Shown here: positions 27,781 to 37,614 of the stretch, piece after piece
Layout of the letters: each line of letters opens with the position of its first letter
How positions within the stretch are numbered: position 1 is the stretch's first letter
Source of the DNA: Planctomycetota bacterium
Lineage (GTDB): Bacteria; Planctomycetota; Planctomycetia; Pirellulales; Pirellulaceae
Assembly: GCA_029259935.1 (NCBI GenBank)
Contig: JAJDEH010000408.1
Coordinates: forward strand, 24,369-88,368
Length of the DNA stretch: 64,000 nt
Direction: 5' to 3'
Notes under the pieces: model-generated
Told to the model about the DNA's origin: nothing
What the model saw: only the letters and a program-made list of their open reading frames with translations
Database searches by the model: none
Translations under genes and position numbers: made by a program

Positions 27781-28935
27781 TTAGTCGGCCGATTGTGCGC
27801 CGCTGCCGGTTGATAATGGAAAAAACTGCCGCGACCGGCGTACCGATTCGGCGTCTATTTTTTCCAATTCCACGATGTGGTTTTTGGCTTTTTCAAGCGG
27901 ACAATGCCGCAGGTAGGTGACCACGGGGACGCGAATCCAGGGCGACTTCGGGTCGGCCTGCTTAAACAACTCTACCAGTTTATCCATCACCGTCCAATCT
28001 TCCCATTTTTGGAAGTCGGGAACCACCAAATCCGCCAATTCCGGCCTATCCAGCACCAGTTTCAGCGATTTTAGGACTCGTCGGCGCGAAATGACCTCGT
28101 CCCGCTCGGCCAGGAACCGCAGTGCCGAGATGGCGGCATTGGTATCCACGTAGTCCGCTTGGGCGTTTCCCAAAAATGTCTTGTCGATCAGCGGCAGCCC
28201 AGCCGGTCCGGTGATGGTCAGATAGGCGGCAATCATTGCGTCGAGGCCCTCTTTTTCCCGCCGCTCGCCGCTTTGCATCAGCTTCCTCAGCAGCGGCAGC
28301 TCTGTCGCGGTTCCACAAACGCCGAGCATCGTGAAATACAGCCGCCGCCGGCTGACGACAATGTCGGGATTGGCGATCCAGCGAATCAGCCGCTGGCGAT
28401 CGATGCGATCCTTGAATTCGCGTATCTCTTCGTAAGGGGCCCGGGCAAACTCGTCGTAGGCGTCTTGACTGAGCAAGGCGTCTTGGTCGTCCAAATAGTC
28501 TTCAAAAAAATCGAGCCGATCAGGACCCTTCTCCGCCAGGCCAGTAAGTTGCTTGACATAAGCCCGAGCGCGCGGCGAGACCGATCGGGGCCGCGACCAC
28601 ATCAAGTCCGGCGCATTCGACGCCATGATCAAGAACTCGCCTCCCTTCTTGGCTTTGCCAAAGTGGATCGCCTCGATCCTGCGCCTCGGACCGACCAATT
28701 CCGCGCCATCGATTGTCTCGACGATCTCGAAAGTCGCCAGCCAGGGCGTATCCGGCGTCGTGTCTGCTGGATTTTTGGAGACTACTCGAGCGATGACCGT
28801 CACATCCATATCGGCGATCTGTTGAGCCAAACTGGGTTCGGGCTTGTCACAGAATGGACAGGCCGAGGCCGCGGACGCAAGCAATGACACGACCGCCACG
28901 GACGAAAACACTTTCATCAACCAAGGGCTCATCAT
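27781..28935 (-). CDS. Secreted CPFC-motif protein, paralogue without membrane anchor
   Basis: 384 residues. The signal peptide ends before ACPFCDKPEPSLAQQIADMD. It aligns along its length with the next gene: DVTVIARVVSK against DVVVIASLVKP, RLDFFEDYLDDQDALLSQDA against RLTFFQDYLEDEDEVLARDA, and WEDWTVMDKLVELFKQAD against WEDWSVMEKLVKLFKDAD. It lacks the linker and transmembrane tail of its partner, so it is probably soluble in the periplasm. The tandem arrangement indicates gene duplication. Confidence 0.8.
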   Translation of the reverse strand: MMSPWLMKVFSSVAVVSLLASAASACPFCDKPEPSLAQQIADMDVTVIARVVSKNPADTTPDTPWLATFEIVETIDGAELVGPRRRIEAIHFGKAKKGGEFLIMASNAPDLMWSRPRSVSPRARAYVKQLTGLAEKGPDRLDFFEDYLDDQDALLSQDAYDEFARAPYEEIREFKDRIDRQRLIRWIANPDIVVSRRRLYFTMLGVCGTATELPLLRKLMQSGERREKEGLDAMIAAYLTITGPAGLPLIDKTFLGNAQADYVDTNAAISALRFLAERDEVISRRRVLKSLKLVLDRPELADLVVPDFQKWEDWTVMDKLVELFKQADPKSPWIRVPVVTYLRHCPLEKAKNHIVELEKIDAESVRRSRQFFPLSTGSGAQSAD

Positions 28936-29172
28936 TTCAACACTTTCCGAAACTCACGGCGAACCGGCGCATGAATGGGTTGGAGGGAGGCGGGGCAAGT
29001 TGTCATCCGCAACTGCCGGGCAGAATAAGATCCTGTCCCCGCGTGAAGGAATGGAAACGTCATTTTTGCACAAATCCCAGGATCGGCAAACACTGTTCCA
29101 ATCGACGCCCGCCTGAATCTGCCCGCCACATAATGCGGCAAAGATGATTCAAATTTGCCCTGGATGATACGG

Positions 29173-31407
29173 CTATTTGCCCAATGATTCGGCCACGTCG
29201 GTCCGATAGGCAGCCATCGCTGGCAGAATGCCCACGATGATTGCTAGCACCACCACGGCGGGAATGAGAATCGCCTCAATCGAAATGGACTGCACCATGG
29301 ATAATAACGGCAGACAATACCCAACGCCCATAGTCGAATATGCCCATTTGAATTCTTTGCGACGAATAAGTCCGTAGCCAACGTATCCAACAATCAAGCC
29401 TACATAGGCCAACATCGCGAGATTTTGGCCGATGTTGGCCGAGTAGTTCCAGATTCCAATTAAGCAACTTGTCACAACCACGCCACAAGCCGCGTCCAAG
29501 GCGACCGTCGCGCGGGCCCGACCGGCGTTATCTGCCGACTTGGCGTTAATCAATCCCATAACGATAAGCCATACCCAGCCTCCACCAACGAGCAGACGGA
29601 TGAGTACGACGATCGTGATCGAGATTGCGGAGACCGCGAATGGGTGCCACGACTCGGAAAATTGATCGACCGTCCAACCGGGCGCGAATTGCCAAAAGCG
29701 TAGGGTAACGCCCGTCCGTTCTTCAATGGATGGGCTGGCCAAGTGGTTGACACCATGCGCGGCAATCCAGCCAATCAGCGCGCCGCCCATCGACAAGATC
29801 ACGGATTCCAAGAAGATCGTCGTGGTCACCGTCGAGCGCCCGGCACCCAGCGCCCGCATTACCGCGATTTCGTGTCGGCGGTCGCTCATCGAGTTATAGA
29901 TGCTGACCAAAATACTCACGCCCGAGACGATACAAATCATCCCCGTCAGCAGCAGCAACGTCCATTGAATGGGCTTTACAATGATCTCAAACAGCCCGTT
30001 GATTTCGGCGGCGGGCAGAACCGCTTGGGCCGATTTTTGATTTCGTTCTGGGCGGAACTCCGACCAAAGCATCGAGTCATCCAGCGACCCTTCGTCGATC
30101 GGACCGGTAAGCTTGTAGGCAAACAGTGCTCGACGGGTTTGCACCAACAACGCCGTCACTTCCCGTTGTTCAATCGGCAGCGGCACATAGGTGCCCTGAG
30201 TTGGCTGAGGTGCCTCCGGTACCGGCGTGGGTGGCTGTTCCGGCGGCACGGGCTGCTCTTCCGCGATCGGCTTGGCATGGCTGGCCATTAAGAAGAAGCC
30301 TTCCATGTTCACGAACACCGCCCGGTCATTGGGCGTTCCCGTCGGTTCTAAAATGCCGACCACCGTGAATCGTTGATCGTGAATCGCCCCTTCCGGCGCT
30401 CCATGAGCGGGTGCCAATTGTTCGCCCAGTTGCACGCCCATTTCGCGGGCCACGGTCGCGCCGACGACCGCTTCAAAGAATCCGAATCGCCCGCTGTTAT
30501 ACTCAAAGGGCCGCGGATACTGGTCGTGGCAGGCGGCCAATTCTTCGTTGGTTAGACGTCGATCATCGTTGACGTCGGCCAGGTGCAGAATCCTCTCCAC
30601 ATCTTTTAACCAGGGAGGTGTGGGGATCGGGTCGCCCAGTTCGTCATCTCCCAATTCGCTGGACTCGACAATCCCGTTGCCGTTGGCATCCAGTTTCTGT
30701 TGCGCCGCGGTCAGTTCATCAAGCTCCACCGTTCCGTCGCGATCTTGATCCAGGCGGCGAAACGTCGCCTCGGCGGCTTTCAAATCCGAAACATTGGAAA
30801 TTTCATAACGGCGTTCGCGTTCGGGGTCATAAATGACATCTTCAAAAAAGGCGGGCGTCGTGCCGATCACTCGGAAGTTGCCGAAATAATCGCCCAAACA
30901 AAGGGGGATCGCGAAATTCACATACCCTGAGTATTTGCCTTTTTCGTGCAAACGCATCGCCGACTCGTCGATCTCCGCCGCCGCCTCCAGCGCCAGCAGC
31001 GAACCAATCGACGACAGGCCCGGCGACATACTGGCGACCGCCGATAGCGAATCGATGTCCGCCGTTTCCCATTCCGCTTGCGAGGCCTGGTAGCGGTTCG
31101 AATGCACCATTTCGGCCTCGCGCCGCTCGGGCGATAGGAATTCCAGATAATAGTCGTAGGGAATGTTCTCGACTGGCTGGCTCAAATAGTAGACCGTGTT
31201 CAGCGTCAATTGCAGAGCGCCGCCCTTGGCCCCCACGATCATGTTGTAGCCCAGCGTCGCGTTGCTACGAAACGACTCCTCAACGACGCCATGGATCGTC
31301 ACCACGACGACCACCAAGCCCACGCCCAGCGCCATCGACAACATCGTCAGCACTGACGCCCAGCCGCGCTGTTGAATGCTTCGCCAGGCAATTTTCCACA
31401 AACTCAT
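29173..31407 (-). CDS. FtsX/MacB-type ABC transporter permease with three EF-hand loops
   Basis: 744 residues. An N-terminal transmembrane helix (about 17-37) is followed by a large periplasmic domain, then hydrophobic segments typical of FtsX (ISGVSILVSIY-like CIVSGVSILVSIYNS, then SDRRHEIAVMRALGAGRSTV). The periplasmic domain contains EF-hand loops at residues 220-231 (DQDRDGTVELDE), 240-251 (DANGNGIVESSE) and 278-289 (DVNDDRRLTNEE). The C-terminal membrane part is longer than the usual three helices. It pairs with the ATPase gene at 31588 on the same strand. Lipoprotein or envelope-component export is the family role; Ca2+ control is inference. Confidence 0.85.
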   Translation of the reverse strand: MSLWKIAWRSIQQRGWASVLTMLSMALGVGLVVVVVTIHGVVEESFRSNATLGYNMIVGAKGGALQLTLNTVYYLSQPVENIPYDYYLEFLSPERREAEMVHSNRYQASQAEWETADIDSLSAVASMSPGLSSIGSLLALEAAAEIDESAMRLHEKGKYSGYVNFAIPLCLGDYFGNFRVIGTTPAFFEDVIYDPERERRYEISNVSDLKAAEATFRRLDQDRDGTVELDELTAAQQKLDANGNGIVESSELGDDELGDPIPTPPWLKDVERILHLADVNDDRRLTNEELAACHDQYPRPFEYNSGRFGFFEAVVGATVAREMGVQLGEQLAPAHGAPEGAIHDQRFTVVGILEPTGTPNDRAVFVNMEGFFLMASHAKPIAEEQPVPPEQPPTPVPEAPQPTQGTYVPLPIEQREVTALLVQTRRALFAYKLTGPIDEGSLDDSMLWSEFRPERNQKSAQAVLPAAEINGLFEIIVKPIQWTLLLLTGMICIVSGVSILVSIYNSMSDRRHEIAVMRALGAGRSTVTTTIFLESVILSMGGALIGWIAAHGVNHLASPSIEERTGVTLRFWQFAPGWTVDQFSESWHPFAVSAISITIVVLIRLLVGGGWVWLIVMGLINAKSADNAGRARATVALDAACGVVVTSCLIGIWNYSANIGQNLAMLAYVGLIVGYVGYGLIRRKEFKWAYSTMGVGYCLPLLSMVQSISIEAILIPAVVVLAIIVGILPAMAAYRTDVAESLGK
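30541..30750 (-). other. EF-hand insert inside the ABC permease gene
   Basis: Codes for residues 220-289 of the permease. Loops 1 and 2 keep all Ca2+ ligand positions (1, 3, 5, 9, 12) and Gly at position 6; loop 3 keeps ligands but has Arg at 6. Loops 1 and 2 are only 8 residues apart, as in dockerin-like or bacterial EF-hand pairs rather than calmodulin. Confidence 0.75.
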
Positions 31408-31517
31408 GGGTTACTCGAAGTTACTGATGGTTGCTCAAAGGTTCGCCAGTCCGTCTGGCCGCGATCAAAGACGACTCCCAAATGCTCGAATGAAAGAACG
31501 ACCAGGTTCGACGTCTT

Positions 31518-31576
31518 GAACATTCGGTATTCGGATCTTGATGTTTTTTCGGATTTCGACATTCGTATTTCGAATT
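31518..31576 (+). repeat. Dispersed ~60-bp AT-rich repeat, copy 1
   Basis: Begins GAACATTCGGTATTCGGATC and ends TTCGTATTTCGAATT. It is related to copies at 53789-53849 (plus) and 63850-63910 (minus). This copy is the most diverged. It lies in the 180-base gap between the ABC ATPase and permease genes. Confidence 0.7.
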
Positions 31577-31587
31577 GATCAACTGCT

Positions 31588-32340
31588 CTAATTTCTCTCC
31601 GCGCCGGCCACTTGGACGGCGCGGTTGATTTCTTCCAACCGATCCACGCGTTCGAATTGGCTGGCCACTTCCACGGAGTGCGTCACCATGACCAGAGCGA
31701 TATTTTCTTCACGGCACGATTCGCGAATCAGGTTCACGATGTTCTGCTGATTGGCGGGATCGATATTCGCCGTCGGTTCGTCTGCCAACAGCAATTTTGG
31801 TTTGTTCGCCAAAGCCCGCGCCACCGCGACTCGCTGTTGTTCACCGACCGACATCGCCGCCGGCTTGTGCGTCATGCGATGCGCCAGACCCACGCGGTCC
31901 AGCAGATGCCGAGCCCGCTCGTCGTCATAACGCCGCCGCCCGAACGTCATCCCCAGCAGCACGTTTTCCAGCGCCGAAAAACCGCTCAGCAGATTGAACG
32001 TCTGAAACACATAGCCCAGTTTTTCGGCGCGAATGCGGTCCCGAGTCGCCTCGGAAAATCGTAAAATATCGACGCCATCGATCTTGATGCTGCCCTCGTC
32101 CGCCGAGCGGATCCCGGAGACAACCTGCAGCAGCGTCGTCTTGCCACAGCCACTCTCGCCGACCAACACCATCTGTTCGCCGGCCCGTACCTGAAAGGAT
32201 TCAATATCGAGGATCGGCAACACATGGCCGTTCGGTTCGAGGTAGGCCTTCTTGACGTTTTCAAGTTGCAACATCAGCGGAGGAGGATCTTCTGAGGGGG
32301 ATTCGCGCGGCGGGCTGACTCCGTACCCACTTTCGATCAC
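31588..32340 (-). CDS. LolD/MacB-type ABC transporter ATP-binding protein
   Basis: 250 residues from GTG 32340 (an internal ATG at 32274 would also give a complete domain). Walker A is GESGCGKTT, the Q-loop lies in YVFQTFNLLSG, the ABC signature reads MSVGEQQRVA (usual form LSGGQQQR), Walker B is LLLADEPTANID and the switch His is in MVTHSVE. It energises the FtsX-like permease encoded 180 bases downstream. This class couples ATP hydrolysis to mechanical work on envelope lipoproteins or exported molecules rather than to classic import. Confidence 0.93.
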   Translation of the reverse strand: MIESGYGVSPPRESPSEDPPPLMLQLENVKKAYLEPNGHVLPILDIESFQVRAGEQMVLVGESGCGKTTLLQVVSGIRSADEGSIKIDGVDILRFSEATRDRIRAEKLGYVFQTFNLLSGFSALENVLLGMTFGRRRYDDERARHLLDRVGLAHRMTHKPAAMSVGEQQRVAVARALANKPKLLLADEPTANIDPANQQNIVNLIRESCREENIALVMVTHSVEVASQFERVDRLEEINRAVQVAGAERN

Positions 32341-32624
32341 CCCAAGTTACTAGCTGGAGCCAAGGGCGCAAAGTCCAGTACGATGGCTTGCTATCGACGG
32401 TTCAGCACGCTTGAAAATCACTTTCGCCAAAAGTGACCTTCAGCCGCCCGCCGTCCGCTGCCAACCAACCGCTTCATCGAAGCGCGGCCAATGCGGTTCG
32501 GCTTGAGCCCCGGTGCCGGATTCACGCGAGAAGTGTATGCAGGCACACATCCAGCACGCCAAGTCGAGCGTCGGCAAATTTGATAACCGCGTGGCCTACC
32601 AGAGTTCTTCGTCTCACTGCGAAC
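32341..32624. other. Intergenic region, no gene seen
   Basis: 284 bases between the chemoreceptor stop and the ABC ATPase start, both on the minus strand. Probable promoter region for the ABC operon. No hairpin followed by T-run was found. Confidence 0.3.
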
Positions 32625-35600
32625 TTAGGTGCTAACCGCCGCAAGGTCCTCAAACTTGTTTGCGACATCCGATTCCAAATGGACCGGATCGGTGGTCGTT
32701 TGGTTGGGGTCAACTTTGAAGCTGCGGACCAACTCGCGTAGTTGCACCGACTGGGCTCCTAGTTCTTCGCTGCCGCTGGCCATTTCTTCGCTGGAGGCCG
32801 CCACCCGCTCGGTGACCTGGGACACTTGCTGAATGGCCGTCGCCACTTCGTTGGCGTTTTGCGACTGTTCGCCCGTGGCGGTCGCGATTTCGCCGATTCT
32901 CGCCGCCGTCACCTCAACTCCCTCGATGATTTTCTCCAACACCTCGCCAGTTTGTTGGCTGAGTACCGCGCCTTCTTCGACTCGCTGAGTCGATTCCTTG
33001 ATCAGCGTGGAGACTTCGTCGGCCGCCTTGTTGGACCGTTCGGCCAATCCCCGCACTTCATCGGCGACGACCGCGAACCCCATGCCGTGTTGGCCGGCGC
33101 GGGCCGCTTCGATCGCCGCGTTGAGTGCCAGCAGATTGGTTTGCTCGGCGATCTCGGAGATGACCTGAATGATCTCGCCAATCTTGCCGGCGGAACCCTT
33201 GATCAGTTCCATGGCCTCAAAAGACTCCTTCACCGCCTTGCCGCCTTCCTGCGCGATCTGGTTGGTTTCTAGAGCGACCTCGTTGGCTTGTTTGGCGTTT
33301 TGGCTGACAGCTTCGATGTTCCGGGTCAGTTCGTCGATCGAAGCGTTCATCTCCTCGACCGAAGCACTTTGAGTTTGGGCTCCGTGAGCAATGTTTTGGG
33401 AATTCTCCGCAATCAGCCCGGCACCTTCCGCGAACTGGTCCGCGCTATCGACGACTTGGCTGATGACGCTGCGCAGGTCGTTCAGCATTTGCCGCAGACC
33501 GTTGGCCAGTTCGCCCACGGCGTCGTCACCGGAAACCGTGACCTCCTGGGTCAGATCGCCTTGGGCCGCCGCGTTGACAACGGCCAACAACTCGTCCACC
33601 TTGTTCCGGACCGCTTGTTGCTCGAGGCGGTCGCGTTCTTGATTCTCACGCTCGCGCTCTTGATTCTCGCGTTCTCGTTCTTCAGTCTCTTGCTTGTCTT
33701 GAATAAACTGTCGTAGCCCACCACCAAGTTGCCCAATGGCGTCGTCGCCATCGGCCTCCACTCGAAGTGAGTAATCGCCTTGGGTGACCCGATTGAGAAC
33801 CTCTAGCATCTGGTTGACATGGTCACGCATCTGCTCTTGCTCGCGGCGTTCGCGTTCCTGATTCTCGCGTTCGCGCTGTTGATTTTCTCGCTCTCGTTCT
33901 TCCCCAGCGAGTTTTTCCTTGAAGAATTGCCGCAGCCCCTCACCCAATCGTCCGATGGCGTCGTCGCCGATCGCCTCGACTTCCAGCGAGTAGTCTCCCG
34001 CCACAACTCGGTCCAATACTTGCAACATCTGATCGACCTTGTGTTGCAATTCTTCCGCTAGTTTGCGCTGCGCCGCGTTGCGTTGACGTTCCTTGGCCGA
34101 TTCTGCTTCCTGCCGTTCCTTCTCTTCCGCTACACGCCGGGCCTGAGTCTCTTTCTCCCGCTCGGCGGATTGCTTAACCTCTTCCATCGTTCGCTGAGAC
34201 GACGCCACCGCCTGATTCAGAGCGGTAGCCATTCTCCCCATCTCGTCCTGGCCATCCATGTCGAGCCGCTGTTTCAGATCTCCGTCGGCAACCGCCTCAA
34301 GCACGGAGACCGCCTTCTGCAGGGGTCGCGCGATCATTTCGGCAACTCCCCAGGCCACGAACACGATGACAACCACGGAAGCGATGACCACGGCAGTGAC
34401 CCAAAATAACAGCGTGCTTTGGGCGGAAGCGGCGTCGCTTTCCATCGCCTTGACCGAGGCAAACGCCTCATTGGTCTCGATCTCGGCAATTAACGCCCAC
34501 TTCAGTTCGCCGATTTGCGTTGGAGAAAATGCCGACAACACCTCGGAACCCAAGTAGTTTTTTGTCATCGAGGCGCCGGTTTCACCCGCCAACGCCGCCT
34601 TGGCCGGCGCTGTTTCGACCTTGCCCTTATCGGGATTGCGGTAGGATCCCGCCACCGAATGATTCTCCGCATCGCGGTAGGTGTCGGAACGCATGAGGAA
34701 GTTGGGTCCCACTAGATAGGCTTCACCTGTTTCGCCCAGTCCGGCCCGTTCACTCATCACCGTGGTCACACGATCCAACGGCATCTGAAACACGGCCACG
34801 CCAATCTTCTGGTCGCCATCAAAAATGGGCGAAGCGATGAAGCTGGCGGGCGCTTGATAAGAGGGCGCGTAAGGAGCGTAGTCGACCAAGACCACGACAT
34901 CTTTGTCGGTCGCCGCGTTGGCACGCCGAAACGCCTCGCCAAAATTCGTCTTGGCGTAGGGGCCGTCGACCAGGGACGTCGAATAGTCGAGTTCCTTGAA
35001 CACCGAGTAAATGACGTCTCCAGATTCCGCATCACACAGAAAGATGTCATAGTACCCAAACTTCTCAAGGTAGCTTCTCACGACCGGATGCAGTTCGGCA
35101 TGCAATCGGTTGTATCGAGTGTCGGCGACGTCGCGATCCAGTTTGTGTTTTGAACCCAGCGGGTTATCGTTGGCTCGAATGTAAGCATGCTGCAAGGCGA
35201 TGGAATCGTCATCCAATCGGCCCAGCGACGCCATGGCGTCGCTCGGTGGGATGCCGTTCTGATTTTTGTATTCTTCGCTGAACTCGTTGGCGTAATAAGT
35301 TGCCAAGTCCTTGCGCATTTCGACCAATCGCGTCGCGTCAACTCCCTGTTCGGCGCGGTGGTTGGAAAAGGCTTCGCGAAGTTCACTCATGGCATCAACA
35401 ACCATGCGGTCTTCCGAGAAGGTTAGAACCTGATCGTTGATGGTGCTAAAGTACTGCTCGATGGCGGATCGTTTTTCGTCTCGAATCGCCGAAAGCTGCT
35501 CGAACAACTGCTTCTCCATCGCTTTCGCGGTGGTCTGCTCCGCTTTGTCGAGTGCCCGCCTTGCTTGGCCATAGGCAATCCACGCGGCAATCGCCACCGG

Positions 35601-35675
35601 CACGACGCCCACCAAGAGGAAAAGCGTGATTAGCTTCGGCTTTATTCCCAGATTGGAAATACGAAATTTGCGCAT
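32625..35675 (-). CDS. Methyl-accepting chemotaxis protein with dCache-like sensor and poly-HAMP
   Basis: 1016 residues. TM1 at about 14-36, a large periplasmic sensor (about 40-415, dCache-like: [32 protein letters not shown]), TM2 at about 421-443, then four HAMP-like units at about 445-490, 546-585, 618-657 and 692-731. Units 2-3 are separated by ERE-rich coiled coils. The signalling tip reads [20 protein letters not shown] then [16 protein letters not shown], so it should bind CheA/CheW. AGGTGAG precedes the ATG. No che genes are nearby. Confidence 0.93.
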   Translation of the reverse strand: MRKFRISNLGIKPKLITLFLLVGVVPVAIAAWIAYGQARRALDKAEQTTAKAMEKQLFEQLSAIRDEKRSAIEQYFSTINDQVLTFSEDRMVVDAMSELREAFSNHRAEQGVDATRLVEMRKDLATYYANEFSEEYKNQNGIPPSDAMASLGRLDDDSIALQHAYIRANDNPLGSKHKLDRDVADTRYNRLHAELHPVVRSYLEKFGYYDIFLCDAESGDVIYSVFKELDYSTSLVDGPYAKTNFGEAFRRANAATDKDVVVLVDYAPYAPSYQAPASFIASPIFDGDQKIGVAVFQMPLDRVTTVMSERAGLGETGEAYLVGPNFLMRSDTYRDAENHSVAGSYRNPDKGKVETAPAKAALAGETGASMTKNYLGSEVLSAFSPTQIGELKWALIAEIETNEAFASVKAMESDAASAQSTLLFWVTAVVIASVVVIVFVAWGVAEMIARPLQKAVSVLEAVADGDLKQRLDMDGQDEMGRMATALNQAVASSQRTMEEVKQSAEREKETQARRVAEEKERQEAESAKERQRNAAQRKLAEELQHKVDQMLQVLDRVVAGDYSLEVEAIGDDAIGRLGEGLRQFFKEKLAGEERERENQQRERENQERERREQEQMRDHVNQMLEVLNRVTQGDYSLRVEADGDDAIGQLGGGLRQFIQDKQETEERERENQERERENQERDRLEQQAVRNKVDELLAVVNAAAQGDLTQEVTVSGDDAVGELANGLRQMLNDLRSVISQVVDSADQFAEGAGLIAENSQNIAHGAQTQSASVEEMNASIDELTRNIEAVSQNAKQANEVALETNQIAQEGGKAVKESFEAMELIKGSAGKIGEIIQVISEIAEQTNLLALNAAIEAARAGQHGMGFAVVADEVRGLAERSNKAADEVSTLIKESTQRVEEGAVLSQQTGEVLEKIIEGVEVTAARIGEIATATGEQSQNANEVATAIQQVSQVTERVAASSEEMASGSEELGAQSVQLRELVRSFKVDPNQTTTDPVHLESDVANKFEDLAAVST
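33606..34040 (-). repeat. Internal duplication of HAMP plus ERE-rich coiled coil
   Basis: Codes for residues 546-690 of the chemoreceptor. Two units of about 72 residues align closely: [20 protein letters not shown] against [20 protein letters not shown], each followed by GDDAIG, GLRQF and an ERERENQ tail. A third, shorter unit ([20 protein letters not shown]) follows. Confidence 0.8.
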
Positions 35676-36306
35676 AGGGGCTCACCTGCACTTTTGAAAG
35701 CGTATTTGTGAAGTGCCCCAACAACGTACCGTGTGAGCTGGAAACGCAAATGGCCAGAAGAGACCACCTATGCCCATGGCTCGGCCCCCTGGCCAGCCAT
35801 ACTCACAGGTTGATATAGGTCGTCAAATGGGCCCGGTCAAACGTCGTATGTCCTGCCCATGCCTGCTTCCCAAACGGAAGTTTGCCCGGCGCTTTGCATA
35901 GAAGTACGATGAGTAAAAGTCGTGGTGGAAGCATCTGTTTGGATCGGATAAAGTGAAGGAAACATGGGGCGAGAGGGGCACGGAGTCGGCCGAACTAGAA
36001 GCCATTCAACAGTTCCAGCTTGGCGACCGAGAGTACGGCTGCCTGGCTGCATCGGATCACCGCAAGCCTGCCCGGCGATCCTGGATTCCAGCCTGCGCGA
36101 GAATGACGGATGGCACGGCTAGCGCGGAAGTGCTGAAGGGGGTCCCGAGACAAGAATTGATTGACGAGACGAAATTCGGGATGTTCCACTGCGTGAATCG
36201 GTAATATTCTCAATCAGAATTGGCGTTGCACAAACGAAACATGGTTCCTAACACTTTTTCTGCGCCTTCGCTCGTTGGAACGTTCGCGCTGAGGATCCGG
36301 CTCGGA
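35676..36306. other. Intergenic region with a short dispersed-type repeat
   Basis: 631 bases without a supportable gene. At 36081-36109 lies CTGGATTCCAGCCTGCGCGA followed by GAATGACGG, the kind of extragenic repeat (TGGATTCC-GCGCGAGAATGACG) found in many bacterial genomes. The small frame across it (35953-36204) only translates the repeat. Confidence 0.4.
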
Positions 36307-36711
36307 CTATTGTTGATTGGCCAGCCGCGCCATGATCATCAGGATTCGAATAATAAAAATCACTACCCCGAGCAAAATGAAACCTTGAGCCCACGAACCC
36401 TGTCGCCCGGTGTCGTAGCTTTCACCTCGTTCGATTCCTAGCCGATCTTCATCGTCTGAAAGATCGGAACGGCTTGGTGATTGTGAACGACCGCTAAGAG
36501 CGAGAAAGCATATGCTGACCGCCAGACCAACAATACCACCCGCGACGCCATAGCAGATTAGTTCGAACTGCAATGCGCCTTCGACTTCCGTGCTAAAGAA
36601 GAAATGCCCAATTCCGAATGCCAGTAACGCACCGGCCAGTGGTCCGGCAAACAGCACCGCACAGGATCGTCCGTATGAATCCACGTCTCCGCCTCCCAAA
36701 GAAAGACTCAT
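36307..36711 (-). CDS. Small membrane protein, hypothetical
   Basis: 134 residues from ATG 36711 (frame opens at 36780). Three hydrophobic segments: VLFAGPLAGALLAFGIGHFF, ICYGVAGGIVGLAVSICFLA and FILLGVVIFIIRILMIMARL. A charged loop with SRSDLSDDEDRLG separates the last two. No family recognised. It lies 106 bases downstream of arsC on the same strand. Confidence 0.55.
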   Translation of the reverse strand: MSLSLGGGDVDSYGRSCAVLFAGPLAGALLAFGIGHFFFSTEVEGALQFELICYGVAGGIVGLAVSICFLALSGRSQSPSRSDLSDDEDRLGIERGESYDTGRQGSWAQGFILLGVVIFIIRILMIMARLANQQ

Positions 36712-36817
36712 TCCAAGCACGCGAGGATGGCACTCAAGTCCGATCGAACAATAAGCTACTTCAACCCCACCGATGTGCAACCAGTTTACCGACGAATCTT
36801 GCTGCGTCCAGCGCGGA

Positions 36818-37258
36818 CTAGCGCAGGCGGTCGGGTAGCTGTTCGATTAGGGCGCGAATCTCGTCACGGACGCGGCGATAGTGCGATAGTTTTTCTTCTT
36901 CTGTTTTCGCGGCGCGGGCCAATTTCGGTGGGTCGTCAAATCCGATGTGGATGACTCGGGGACTGCCCAGCATCGTTGGGCAATGCTCGTCGGCATGGCC
37001 GCAGACCGTGATCACGGTATCGAATTGGATCGCACCAAGCTCGTCGACCGTGTTGGATTGCTGGCCGCTGATATCAATTCCCGCTTCCGCCATGACTTGG
37101 ACGGCATGCGGGTTCAGTCCGTGCTTTTCGATGCCCGCCGAATAGGCTTCAAGTTCTTCCGATTTGAGAGCCCGCGCCCAGCCTTCCGCCATCTGGCTGC
37201 GGCAGGAATTTCCCGTGCAGAGGAACAGAATGCGGAGTTTTTCAGAGGACTCGTTCAT
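36818..37258 (-). CDS. arsC: Arsenate reductase, thioredoxin-coupled type
   Basis: 146 residues of the low-molecular-weight phosphatase fold. The CX5R loop is CTGNSCRS with the nucleophilic Cys; the two further redox Cys lie in VCGHADEHCP, as in the thioredoxin-linked ArsC family. FDDPPKLA carries the general-acid Asp. It reduces arsenate to arsenite in the cytoplasm. No arsB/acr3 or arsR is adjacent, so the gene is orphaned from the usual ars operon; a protein-tyrosine-phosphatase role is a less likely alternative. Confidence 0.9.
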   Translation of the reverse strand: MNESSEKLRILFLCTGNSCRSQMAEGWARALKSEELEAYSAGIEKHGLNPHAVQVMAEAGIDISGQQSNTVDELGAIQFDTVITVCGHADEHCPTMLGSPRVIHIGFDDPPKLARAAKTEEEKLSHYRRVRDEIRALIEQLPDRLR

Positions 37259-37614
37259 CGGAGAGGCTTCGTGCTTTCCCGTCGTGTTGCCTTGGGTCGT
37301 TCGACCGAAACGGCGCAGTTGCGATTTTGTACCAAAGTAGTGTCCTCGGAATTACGGGCCACGGCGACTAACGACTTCGCTCGCCCCAATGCCTGAGGAT
37401 CGGCATTTTATGCGGTCCGACGAGAAAGATCTACTGTTCGCCAGTTCCTGCCGCGGCGTCAAGACGGCGAACCCGTGATTCGTCTTACGAAGGGTCGCAA
37501 CCGGGGACCGTTTGAAAAAAGCTGTTGCGTAAGCTGCCCACCGTCGCCAGAACGAATTGTCTGCCTTAAAATCTATGTACGTGATTCGCGTTATTATACG
37601 GAAGGATTCGTGCC
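37259..37614. promoter_or_regulatory. Divergent intergenic region
   Basis: 356 bases between arsC (minus) and the LexA-HTH fusion gene (plus). GGAAGGA at about 37600 is the ribosome binding site of the latter. The last 50 bases are AT-rich (TTATTATAC) and could include its promoter. No operator-like palindrome is convincing. Confidence 0.35.

Noticed and set aside
35953..36204. 83-residue frame in the gap after the chemoreceptor
   Set aside because: Its middle (RRSWIPACARMTDG) is the translation of a common extragenic repeat.
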